Shown here: piece by piece, positions 44,544 through 52,480 of the stretch
Numbering within the stretch: position 1 is the stretch's first letter
How the letters are laid out: each line of letters begins with the position of its first letter
Translations under genes and position numbers: made by a program
Source of the DNA: Candidatus Gastranaerophilales bacterium
GTDB taxonomy: Bacteria; Cyanobacteriota; Vampirovibrionia; Gastranaerophilales; Gastranaerophilaceae
Assembly: GCA_944325885.1 (NCBI GenBank)
Contig: CALVBT010000006.1
Coordinates: 24,201 to 88,200 of the forward strand
Direction: 5' to 3'
Length of the DNA: 64,000 bases
The notes under the pieces: generated by a model
Seen by the model: the letters and a program-made list of their open reading frames with translations, nothing else
The model's database searches: none
Told to the model about the DNA's origin: nothing

Positions 44544-45446
44544 ATGAAAAGTTCTTCTATATCACCGCAATCCGCTGTATCTTTTAAGGGTTATTATGAT
44601 GCTGATAAGATAAAACTTTTTGAAAAATATCTAGAATATTATAAAAGGGCAAATCCCTATTTAAAAAAAACTGATATTTCTACAATGAGAAACAGCATAA
44701 GCTCATACAATGCATTTTTAAAAGGTGCAGAAACAATAAACCCCGTTAACGTAGAAAATCAAATTTATAAAAAAATGGGAATACCTGCCCATTTTGATAA
44801 CGATAAACATCTTGCCAGTATGGTGTCTCTTGCCTTGAATATATTTAAGAAATTAAATTTTGTTTTGCCGACATCTATAAAAAAGGGTCCTCTTGAGTAT
44901 GGTACAAGAGCGATATGTTCTACAAAAGACAGAAGCGTTATTTTTAGTTCTTTGGAGGACTGGTCTAATACTCAGGAATCTCAAATTATGGAAAGATTTG
45001 AGAATCATACCTCGACCGGACATTTTTTAAGAACGCCAATCCATGAGTTTATGCATAGTGTCCATATTGCACAGTTGAACAAACTTGCATATATAAAAGA
45101 AAAGGTCACAGAAAACGCTTATGGCAAATGGTTGTCAATGGTGCTAAAAATCCCTGATTTTAAAACAGAAATGGCAAATGATGCCGGTACACCTTTTAAA
45201 GAAGGTAATGCTATGCAATATATTATTCAACATGTTTCCGGCTATGGAGCGACCCGTCCTTGTGAAATGTTTGCGGACAAAGGTGCGCAAATGATAGCGG
45301 ATTCTCTTGATTTTAAAACAATACTGCCCAAGCATAATCCGTTTGTTTTTAAAAATTTTACCGAAGATAAATATATAAATAAAATGCTTGATGATTTTTG
45401 GATGGGTAATTTTTCTAAATACATTCAGGAGGAAAAATCAAAATGA
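44544..45446 (+). CDS. Unknown HExxH metallopeptidase-like protein 1
   Basis: 300 residues. HEFMH at 167-171 in TPIHEFMHSVH is an HExxH zinc motif; a candidate third ligand Glu241 lies in PCEMFAD, 70 residues later, as in gluzincins. The N-terminus MKSSSISPQSAVSFKGYYD has no obvious signal peptide but carries SFKG, as does its neighbour. GAGGG precedes the ATG. Shares with the next gene GHFL before the motif, DW(S)...QE, and GYGAxxPCEM. Paralogous tandem pair, 4-nt overlap (ATGA). Family not recognised. Confidence 0.8.
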   Translation: MKSSSISPQSAVSFKGYYDADKIKLFEKYLEYYKRANPYLKKTDISTMRNSISSYNAFLKGAETINPVNVENQIYKKMGIPAHFDNDKHLASMVSLALNIFKKLNFVLPTSIKKGPLEYGTRAICSTKDRSVIFSSLEDWSNTQESQIMERFENHTSTGHFLRTPIHEFMHSVHIAQLNKLAYIKEKVTENAYGKWLSMVLKIPDFKTEMANDAGTPFKEGNAMQYIIQHVSGYGATRPCEMFADKGAQMIADSLDFKTILPKHNPFVFKNFTEDKYINKMLDDFWMGNFSKYIQEEKSK

Positions 45447-46360
45447 AAATAAAAAGTTTAAATAATGCTAATAAATATGATAATTCGTCAAAAAAATCTT
45501 TTAAGGGTATGATTCCCCAAAAAGTTCTTGAAGATTTGAAAAAACAGAACACAAAAGAATCTTTAAAACTTTTGGATTCGTGTTTGGGCTTCAATGCTGT
45601 ATATCGTGGCATCGAAAATATGAACCCTGACAGAATTGCCCGTGAAATGGCAGACAAATTTCATATCGGTACAGATTTTGGCAACAATCCGTTTGTTGCG
45701 GCATTTAGCGCATTGACAGCAAATATTTGCCACAAACTCGGCTTTGCTCTGCCGAGCAATGTTTATTTAAAAGATTTGACAGGAACAAGATATTCAAACT
45801 GTATGGGGTTTTGTACGGTTTATCCGTATGATGAAAGTATTTTTAGAAAATTCAGAGAAGGTTTTCCGCTAAAAACGACTGTTTTTAATGCACGTCAGGA
45901 TTGGTCTTCCATTCAAGAATATATGATTCAGTCAAAGAGAGTCAACCATTCTCCGACAGGTCATTTTTTAAGTGTTTTTATTCATGAGTTTATGCACAAT
46001 GCGCATTTTTCAAATTTGCAGGAACGGTTCGGCCGAAAAGGGGAAAGAGTTTTTTCTGTAACACAAAGAAAATTCACAAATCAAGATACAATAGCAATGA
46101 TAAAAAAAGAAACCAGTGATTATGGGGCAAAAAATCCTTGTGAAATGATTGCGGAAGAAATGACAGAGCTGATTGTAGACTCGCTGAATCCGAAAACACT
46201 TCTGCCAAATGAAATGATATTCAAGATGAACAGGCTGAAAGAACCTTTTCAGATGGACAAATTGATAGATGCCTGCTGGAACGGGGATGTAAAACAGCTG
46301 GAGTTGTTCAGGAAAAAGAAATTTAAATTGAAAGAGCTTCTTAACAAATTAAAAGATTGA
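45443..46360 (+). CDS. Unknown HExxH metallopeptidase-like protein 2
   Basis: 305 residues, paralog of the preceding gene. HEFMH at 181-185 (FIHEFMHNAH), candidate Glu234 in NPCEMIAEE, the same spacing of about 50 residues after the motif plus DYGAK. N-terminus KKSFKGMIP repeats the SFKG motif. Other shared parts: SPTGHFL before the motif and DSLNPKTLLP near the end, against DSLDFKTILP in protein 1. Start overlaps the previous stop by 4 nt. Substrate, secretion and inhibitors unknown. Confidence 0.8.
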   Translation: MKIKSLNNANKYDNSSKKSFKGMIPQKVLEDLKKQNTKESLKLLDSCLGFNAVYRGIENMNPDRIAREMADKFHIGTDFGNNPFVAAFSALTANICHKLGFALPSNVYLKDLTGTRYSNCMGFCTVYPYDESIFRKFREGFPLKTTVFNARQDWSSIQEYMIQSKRVNHSPTGHFLSVFIHEFMHNAHFSNLQERFGRKGERVFSVTQRKFTNQDTIAMIKKETSDYGAKNPCEMIAEEMTELIVDSLNPKTLLPNEMIFKMNRLKEPFQMDKLIDACWNGDVKQLELFRKKKFKLKELLNKLKD

Positions 46361-46409
46361 CGTATATTTGTATTATAATTACAAATATATCAATTACAGG
46401 AAACATCTT

Positions 46410-47741
46410 ATGACCCAAAGACCCGTAGTAGCAGTAGTAGGCAGACCGAATGTCGGCAAATCCACTTTTGTAAACAGAATCGTAGGCGCACGCCAGTCCA
46501 TTGTAGATGACCAGCCGGGCGTGACACGAGATAGAATATATTTTGATGTCGAATGGCAGAACAAACAGTTTACCCTCATCGATACAGGCGGTATCATCCC
46601 CGGCGATGAGGACGAAATTATGCTCAATATCTTTACACAGGCAAAAGTTGCTTGTGACGAGGCGGATAAAATTATCTTTCTTGTTGACGGAAAAGACGGT
46701 ATAAACCCTATCGATTATGATATTGCAAACGTCTTGAGAAGAAGCGGAAAACCCGTGTATCTGGCTGTTAATAAAATAGATTCTTCGGAAAAATTCGATA
46801 TGGCAGCAGATTTTTATGCACTCGCAATCGGCGAACCTCACCCGATTTCGGCGTTGCATGGCTCAGGCGGCGTGGGAGATTTGCTCGAGGCAATTACAGA
46901 GGATTTTGAAACGGATGAAAACCCTTCTGATTCCGAGTTGATAAAACTCGCTATCGTGGGCAAACCTAATGCCGGAAAGTCTTCTATAGTCAATGCACTG
47001 CTCGGCGAAGAAAGAGTTATCGTAAGCGATATCTCAGGCACTACAAGGGATTCTATAAACTCAAAAGTAAAATATGAGGGCGAAGAGTTTATCCTCGTGG
47101 ATACAGCAGGTATCAGAAAAAAGGCAAAAGTCGACTGGGGTGTGGAAAAATTTGCCGTGGACAGAGCAATCAGAGCAATCCGTGACTGCGATATTGCAGT
47201 GCTTGTTATTGATGCTGTGGACGGGCTTACCGATCAGGACAAAAAGATTTCACAGATTGTTGTAGAGGCAGGCAAAGGGCTTATTATTGCCGTGAACAAA
47301 TGGGATCTTGTAGAGGACAAAGACAAGTCCGACCCGACTGCAAAATATACCCAGAAACTTATGCACGACGCACCGTTTTTGGACTTTGCTCCAAAGATTT
47401 TTATCAGCGCAAAAACAAAACAAAGGCTCGTAAATATCTATAAACAGGCTCAAGAAGTCTATGCCCAGTGTACAAAGCGTGTTTCTACAAGCATATTGAA
47501 TAAAGTCTTGCTGGAAGCTATGGCAATGAACCCGCCTACAACAAAACGGGGCAAAAAATTAAGAGTCTATTACGCTACACAGGTGCGTACGGCTCCGCCG
47601 ACTTTTATCTTGTTTGTAAACGATGAAGATCTGGTGCAAGACAGCTACAAACGCTATCTGGAAAACAAAATGCGCGAGGCTTTCGGGTTCTTTGGCACAC
47701 CTGTGAGGATGTCGTTTAGAGAACGCAAAGAGAAAAATTAA
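46410..47741 (+). CDS. der: GTPase Der (EngA), ribosome assembly
   Basis: Two tandem G domains and a KH-like C-terminus; needed for 50S maturation. 443 residues from the ATG at 46410 (AGGAAA upstream; the frame is open to 46368). Motifs: G1 GRPNVGKS at 11-18, DTGG, NKID; second domain GKPNAGKS, DTAG, NKWD; the KH end includes KLRVYYATQVRTAPPTF. All normal. Confidence 0.97.
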   Translation: MTQRPVVAVVGRPNVGKSTFVNRIVGARQSIVDDQPGVTRDRIYFDVEWQNKQFTLIDTGGIIPGDEDEIMLNIFTQAKVACDEADKIIFLVDGKDGINPIDYDIANVLRRSGKPVYLAVNKIDSSEKFDMAADFYALAIGEPHPISALHGSGGVGDLLEAITEDFETDENPSDSELIKLAIVGKPNAGKSSIVNALLGEERVIVSDISGTTRDSINSKVKYEGEEFILVDTAGIRKKAKVDWGVEKFAVDRAIRAIRDCDIAVLVIDAVDGLTDQDKKISQIVVEAGKGLIIAVNKWDLVEDKDKSDPTAKYTQKLMHDAPFLDFAPKIFISAKTKQRLVNIYKQAQEVYAQCTKRVSTSILNKVLLEAMAMNPPTTKRGKKLRVYYATQVRTAPPTFILFVNDEDLVQDSYKRYLENKMREAFGFFGTPVRMSFRERKEKN

Positions 47742-47767
47742 TAACTTACATAGAGGGGAAGATAACA

Positions 47768-48367
47768 ATGTTACAAATCGCAATAGCAATAGTGATGGGC
47801 TATTTGATAGGTTCAATACCGACAGGATATTTGATAGTAAAAGCCAAAACAGGTGAAGATATCAGAAAAGTAGGCTCAGGCTCCACCGGTGCCACTAATG
47901 TAAAACGTGTTTTGGGTAAAAATTGGTTCTTTATAGTAATGCTCTTGGATGCAATAAAGGGCGCATTGCCTGTTGTTCTTGCCGTAGTGTTCCTTCCTGC
48001 TTATGAAAAGTACGGAATCACTCCTGTGGTTGCGGCTATAGCAGTTCTTTTGGGTCACAGCAAATCAATATTCTTAGGTTTTACAGGCGGAAAGTCCGTT
48101 GCCTCCGGCGTTGGAACGATTCTTGCTTTGAATCTGCCTGTCGGGCTATGCGTGGCTGTTGTATGGGGAATAATCACCTGGGTATCAAAATATGTGTCTT
48201 TGGGTTCCATAATTGCACTGGCTCTGTCCCCATTTATTATGTGGGCGTTCAAACAGCCTTTGGGCTACATTGCATATTGCGCAATCGGGGCTGTGTATAT
48301 TATCTGGCTGCATAGAGAAAATATTAAACGTCTGATAAAAGGCGAAGAAAACAAAGTAAGAGAATAA
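47768..48367 (+). CDS. plsY: Acyl-phosphate glycerol-3-phosphate acyltransferase
   Basis: First step of phospholipid synthesis: acyl-phosphate to lysophosphatidate. 199 residues, about five to seven membrane segments. Seen: GSIPTGYLI, GSGSTGATNVKR (usual GSGNxGATN has Asn; here Ser), and GHSKSIFLGFTGGKSVASGVG. GAGGGGAAG lies before the ATG. It follows der by 26 nt and the malic enzyme gene follows at once. Confidence 0.94.
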   Translation: MLQIAIAIVMGYLIGSIPTGYLIVKAKTGEDIRKVGSGSTGATNVKRVLGKNWFFIVMLLDAIKGALPVVLAVVFLPAYEKYGITPVVAAIAVLLGHSKSIFLGFTGGKSVASGVGTILALNLPVGLCVAVVWGIITWVSKYVSLGSIIALALSPFIMWAFKQPLGYIAYCAIGAVYIIWLHRENIKRLIKGEENKVRE

Positions 48368-48377
48368 GGTGGAGAAT

Positions 48378-49904
48378 ATGCCTCAGTATAAAGGTTTTAA
48401 GACTGTTCCGAAAATACATATTGACGATAAAGAAACGCTTTCTCTGGTTTATACCCCCGGAGTGGGTGCCTGCTGCAAAAAAATACAGGAAAACCCCGAA
48501 GCCGTTATGGTTTATACAAACAAAATCAACTCCGTGGCTGTCATTGCTTTTGATTATGAACAGGCTTTAAATCGTGCAGTGTTTTTAAAAAGCGTGCTTT
48601 TAATCGATGCATACCCGCTTGTTGTCAGCCCTGACACAGATAAAAATGATTTTAAATTTGCAGTTGAAAATATAGAAATCAACTTTTGCGCAATAGATTT
48701 GTCTTTGATTCGGGAATATGCTTCTGATATTGATTTTGAGGTTGATATACCTGTTTTAAAAGAGCTTGTGAGTGATTTAAAAGACTTTTTCGGCGCAATT
48801 TCAAGAAATGTTTTTATGCTCGACATATCAAAACTCAAGGGCGATGTGTCACAGCGTTCGTTAGAGCTGCATGAGCTGGCCGGCGGGGTGATTGAAACAG
48901 CTCTTTGTGAAAAAAAAAGGAACAAACCTGTTGCTATAGTATCAGACGGGACGGCTGTTTTGGGGTTCGGTAATATCGGGGCTGCCGCTTCTATCCCTGT
49001 TATGGAGGGCAAGGCTGCTTTGTATGCGGAGCTGGCTGATGTTGATGCAATGTCTTTTTGCACAAAAACGCAAAACGCAAAAGAGGTTATAAAAATAGTC
49101 GAGATGTTTGCGGGTTCATTTTCTGGCATACATCTTGAAGACATTGCTGCTCCCGAGTGTTTTGAAATAGAGGATACGCTGTCACAGACTCTTAATATCC
49201 CCGTGTTCCACGACGATCAGCACGGCACTGCGATTATTGTTCTTGCAGGGCTGTTGAATGCGCTGCATCTTGAGGGCAAAAGACTTGAAGATGTAAAAAT
49301 AGTTATAGCCGGAGCCGGTGCAGCAGGCACTGCAGTTGCAAAGCTTTTACTTTTTGCCGGTGCAAAAAATATTATTATGGATGATGTTCACGGTGCTGTT
49401 TTTAAGGGCCGTGAGTGGAATGACAGGTATCTGGAAAACCTCGCCTGTGTAACCAATCTGCACAACGAACACGGAGAACTTTCTGATGTTATAAAACACG
49501 CTGATGTTTTTATAGGACTGTCAAAAGGCGGTTTGTTGACAGAAGATATGGTCAGGTCAATGGAGTATAAGCCGATTGTGTTTGCGCTGGCAAACCCTGT
49601 GCCTGAAATCATGCCGGATGAGGCCAAGCACGCAGGAGCCTATATCACTTCTACAGGCAGAAGCGATTTTGACAACCAGATAAATAATGCACTGGCTTTT
49701 CCGGGATTTTTCAAAGGGCTTATAGACGGAAAGGTCACAAAGGTAACTGATGAGGCAAAATTAGAGTGTGCCTTGATGATAGCGTCCATGGTTCCGACAG
49801 ACGAGCTTACGCCGGAAAATATTATCCCCGACCCTCTGGATAGGCGGATACCGCTCAGGATTGCAGAGGTTATCGCAGAAAAATTCGGTAAAGGCTCAGT
49901 CTGA
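48378..49904 (+). CDS. NAD(P)-dependent malic enzyme with central insertion
   Basis: Malate to pyruvate plus CO2. 508 residues from the ATG at 48378 (AGGTGGAG 5 nt upstream; a GTG at 48369 is an alternative). Seen: SLVYTPGVGACCKK, VSDGTAVLGFGNIG (about 188-201), EDIAAPECF, IPVFHDDQHGTA and Rossmann GAGAAGTA. In usual ~410-residue members NxVAVVSDGTAVLG is continuous; here about 130 residues (about 55-184) split it. The insert is not recognised. It follows plsY by 10 nt. Confidence 0.9.
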   Translation: MPQYKGFKTVPKIHIDDKETLSLVYTPGVGACCKKIQENPEAVMVYTNKINSVAVIAFDYEQALNRAVFLKSVLLIDAYPLVVSPDTDKNDFKFAVENIEINFCAIDLSLIREYASDIDFEVDIPVLKELVSDLKDFFGAISRNVFMLDISKLKGDVSQRSLELHELAGGVIETALCEKKRNKPVAIVSDGTAVLGFGNIGAAASIPVMEGKAALYAELADVDAMSFCTKTQNAKEVIKIVEMFAGSFSGIHLEDIAAPECFEIEDTLSQTLNIPVFHDDQHGTAIIVLAGLLNALHLEGKRLEDVKIVIAGAGAAGTAVAKLLLFAGAKNIIMDDVHGAVFKGREWNDRYLENLACVTNLHNEHGELSDVIKHADVFIGLSKGGLLTEDMVRSMEYKPIVFALANPVPEIMPDEAKHAGAYITSTGRSDFDNQINNALAFPGFFKGLIDGKVTKVTDEAKLECALMIASMVPTDELTPENIIPDPLDRRIPLRIAEVIAEKFGKGSV

Positions 49905-49920
49905 TTAGACTATATGAAAT
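49898..49920 (+). repeat. 21-bp motif, variant copy 6 (altered arms)
   Basis: AGTCTGATTAGACTATATGA... Here the arms are AGTCT/AGACT: both arms changed together so pairing is kept. It contains the malic enzyme stop codon (TGA) and ends 2 nt before the stop of the next minus-strand gene. Confidence 0.8.
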
Positions 49921-49922
49921 AT

Positions 49923-50477
49923 TTATGGAGCCGGCTGCGGAGCAGGTTTTTTCTTGAACAGGTTTTTAAACCAGCTGCTTACAGATTTGTACCACGGTTG
50001 TGTTGTTGCAGGATTTGTCGGTTGAGCGGGCGTTCCTTTCTTAAACAGTTTGGACACAAGTGCTTTGCCTTTTACCACGCCCAGTACAGCCAGACCTGTC
50101 AGCAATATGCTCAGCGCAATCTTTTTTGCTCTGTCGTGGCTTTTGGGTTCTTCTGCCAGTGTATGGTGGTCAGGGTGCTGCGGGTAGACTGTCTGGTAGA
50201 CATCTCCTTTTGGCAGCGGCTGCGGCGGTTTTAGTGTCGGCAGCGGGTCGGGCATAATCTGTCCCGGCATGGACGGCGCCCAGCCTCTTTGTTCAACATA
50301 GTTTTGCAGGTAAGGCGAGGGGACGTCTGTTATATATTGCATTACATCTTCGGCTACTATGCCGTGGGTTGTCAGCTGGTCAAAACAGTTCGGATACACA
50401 GGATAACTATAACTCTGTGCCGGATAACTTCCCACTGAATATTGTTGTTGATGTACTCCATAACTGATTGGTTGCAT
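49923..50477 (-). CDS. Unknown Pro/Gln/Tyr-rich single-pass membrane protein
   Basis: 184 residues. N-terminal 95 residues are Pro/Gln/Tyr/Ser-rich (MQPISYGVHQQQYSVGSYPA...), with repeats of PxPxP further on. A single hydrophobic helix follows a basic stretch (RAKKIALSILLTGLAVLGVV, about 115-135), then a Lys/Pro-rich tail ending APQPAP. Same general plan as the proteins at 26765 and 2690. No signal peptide at the N-terminus, so topology is unclear. Function unknown. Confidence 0.7.
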   Translation of the reverse strand: MQPISYGVHQQQYSVGSYPAQSYSYPVYPNCFDQLTTHGIVAEDVMQYITDVPSPYLQNYVEQRGWAPSMPGQIMPDPLPTLKPPQPLPKGDVYQTVYPQHPDHHTLAEEPKSHDRAKKIALSILLTGLAVLGVVKGKALVSKLFKKGTPAQPTNPATTQPWYKSVSSWFKNLFKKKPAPQPAP

Positions 50478-50608
50478 AATTGTAATCTCACACTATAACT
50501 TTCACACATGATATAAAAGTATTTTGGTGAGCAATAATTGCTTTAATCAGCAGGTTGCTGTTTACAAAACTTCACAAATGTATTAATAAACGTGTCCGCC
50601 CGAGGCGA

Positions 50609-50629
50609 AGTCAGTTGACTATATAAAAT
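50609..50629 (+). repeat. 21-bp palindromic motif, copy 7
   Basis: AGTCAGTTGACTATATAAAA plus T; one G to A change against copy 1. Ends 2 nt before the stop of pepA (50632). Copy 8 lies in opposite orientation just upstream of pepA. Confidence 0.85.
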
Positions 50630-50631
50630 AA

Positions 50632-52137
50632 CTACAACATCAAATAGTTAATGAGAGTTCTGACACCTGCGCCTGTTGCGCCTTTGCACATAATTTCATT
50701 TTGCGGTTTGTCAATATAAGCAGTGCCGGCAATGTCAATGTGCGCCCAGTGAACTTTTTTAACAAAGTTTTGCAGGAATATGCCCGCAATCTGCGCACCG
50801 CCCATACGTGAACCGGTGTTTTTCATATCAGCTATGTCGCTTTGCAAAGATTCTTTGTATTCATCAAACATAGGCAGCTGCCACATTTTTTCGCCGCCGG
50901 AATTTGCGCATTTGATGAGCTTGTCTATAGTAGGCTGGTGGTTGCCCATAATACCGGAAGCCGCTGTGCCGAGAGCCACAACGCAGGCACCTGTAAGGGT
51001 TGCAAGGTCAATAACCTCATCCACATCCAGCTCGCAGGCATAGCACAATGCATCAGCAAGCGTCAAACGGCCTTCCGCATCTGTGTTGTCTACCTCGATT
51101 GTTTTGCCGTTTTTGGCTGTCAGGATATCACCCGGTTTGTATGCCGAGCAACCCGGCATGTTTTCGCAGGCGGCAATTATGCCGTGGACTTCGCAGTTTG
51201 GTTTCAGGTCTTTTAATACGCTCATAATACCAAGCACCGCAGCTGCAGCGGACATGTCGTCTTTCATATTCAGCATTGATGACGGCGGTTTTAAATCCAG
51301 CCCGCCTGAGTCAAAGCAGATGCCTTTGCCGATTATGGCGATTTTTCTCTGGATAAGTTTCTGGTTAGAGCCTTTGTAGTGCATGTGGATAAATTTTGGC
51401 GGCTGGCTGCTGCCTCTTGCCACACCGAGGAAGGCTCCCATTCCCATTTTTTCTATTTCTTCTTTATCATAGACGTTGACTTCTACGTCTTTTAGACCCT
51501 GTGCGATTTCTGCAAGTTTTGTCGGAGTGGCATAAGAAGGCTGTTCGTTTGCCAAATCTCTTGCAAAATTCATTGCAGAGGCGATGATTTTACCTTTTTT
51601 GACCCCTGCTTTTGCTTTTTTGCAGTTTTCTTCGACCATATCGACAATAACAAATTCGTCCACTTTTTTGTTGGATTTTTCTGATTTGTATTTGTCAAAA
51701 GAGTATGCCCCAATCAGGGTGCCTTCTGTAATCATTCTTGCGCTGACCTCGGGGTCGTAGCCGCCTATGCCTGCGCCGTGGAGAACAGAGATGACTTTTT
51801 TTGCGTTGCCTGTTTTTTTACATTTTTTGATGATTTTTGCGCTCAGTTCTCTGAGTCTGTTGGGGGTAAAGTCTTTGTTTTTGCCAAGACCGACAAGCAG
51901 AACTTTTTCTGCCGCTATTTTGCCGTATGTCGGAAGGAGATACATTTTTCCGAATTTTCCGTCAAAGCCTTCTTTTGCAATAATAAATTTTGAAATCAAT
52001 CCGTCCAGTGCAATATCGATTGCTCCTGTCGCACCGGCAGGGATTTTTACCCCTTCAAAAAGATTTAAAACAAGCACGTTAGCAGGAGTTTCTTCTAACA
52101 AACCCTTTGCTACAGACACTTCTAGTTTTTCAGCCAT
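50632..52137 (-). CDS. pepA: Leucyl aminopeptidase
   Basis: M17 cytosolic exopeptidase releasing N-terminal amino acids. 501 residues. Seen: KGICFDSGGLDLKPPSSMLNMKDDMSAAAAV in pieces with metal ligands (Lys, Asp), the signature NTDAEGRLTLADAL, and PMFDEYKESLQSDIADMKN near the end. GGAG lies 6 nt before the ATG. Framed by opposite copies of the 21-bp motif. Confidence 0.96.
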   Translation of the reverse strand: MAEKLEVSVAKGLLEETPANVLVLNLFEGVKIPAGATGAIDIALDGLISKFIIAKEGFDGKFGKMYLLPTYGKIAAEKVLLVGLGKNKDFTPNRLRELSAKIIKKCKKTGNAKKVISVLHGAGIGGYDPEVSARMITEGTLIGAYSFDKYKSEKSNKKVDEFVIVDMVEENCKKAKAGVKKGKIIASAMNFARDLANEQPSYATPTKLAEIAQGLKDVEVNVYDKEEIEKMGMGAFLGVARGSSQPPKFIHMHYKGSNQKLIQRKIAIIGKGICFDSGGLDLKPPSSMLNMKDDMSAAAAVLGIMSVLKDLKPNCEVHGIIAACENMPGCSAYKPGDILTAKNGKTIEVDNTDAEGRLTLADALCYACELDVDEVIDLATLTGACVVALGTAASGIMGNHQPTIDKLIKCANSGGEKMWQLPMFDEYKESLQSDIADMKNTGSRMGGAQIAGIFLQNFVKKVHWAHIDIAGTAYIDKPQNEIMCKGATGAGVRTLINYLML

Positions 52138-52189
52138 ATATTTCTCCGCATCTTTACAGTCTAATTACCTATAAATTATACGCCCATCA

Positions 52190-52210
52190 ATTTCATATAG
52201 TCAACTGACT
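52190..52210 (-). repeat. 21-bp palindromic motif, copy 8, reverse orientation
   Basis: Minus-strand reading AGTCAGTTGACTATATGAAA plus T. It lies 52 nt upstream of pepA's ATG and 35 nt from the S-type element. Confidence 0.88.
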
Positions 52211-52245
52211 ACGGCATTTAAAGCAGATATTCTGATTAATTAGTA

Positions 52246-52457
52246 CAGTGGAATTTGATTTTGAAACCTTTTACGAAGCTTTGTACAACAACTTATCAAA
52301 ACATCTGCAGGGCGAGTGTGTCTGAGGGCTGGGTAATTATAACAAACACTTTTATTCTTTGTTAGAAAATCTATTTTGACAGCCCGAGTTGCGAGCCTTG
52401 AGTTTTGATTAGTTGATGTAGAAGCGTAGTATCAGGTTGAAAAATTAAATTTTACTG
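52246..52457. repeat. S-type hairpin element, copy B with loop insertion
   Basis: 212 bp. Ends CAGTGGAATTTGATTTT and ...AAATTAAATTTTACTG. The same internal sequence as copy A except for 43 bp (about 52330-52375) inserted in the apical loop between GGGCTGGG and CAGCCC. A TA lies just outside each end (TA before CAGTG, TA after ACTG), as for Tc1/IS630-type elements. Confidence 0.85.
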
Positions 52458-52480
52458 TATATGTAAGTTTCGAAATAAAT

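Noticed and set aside
10299..52210. CRISPR array
   Set aside because: The 21-bp motif copies are scattered across 42 kb, single, in both orientations, with no spacers or cas genes.
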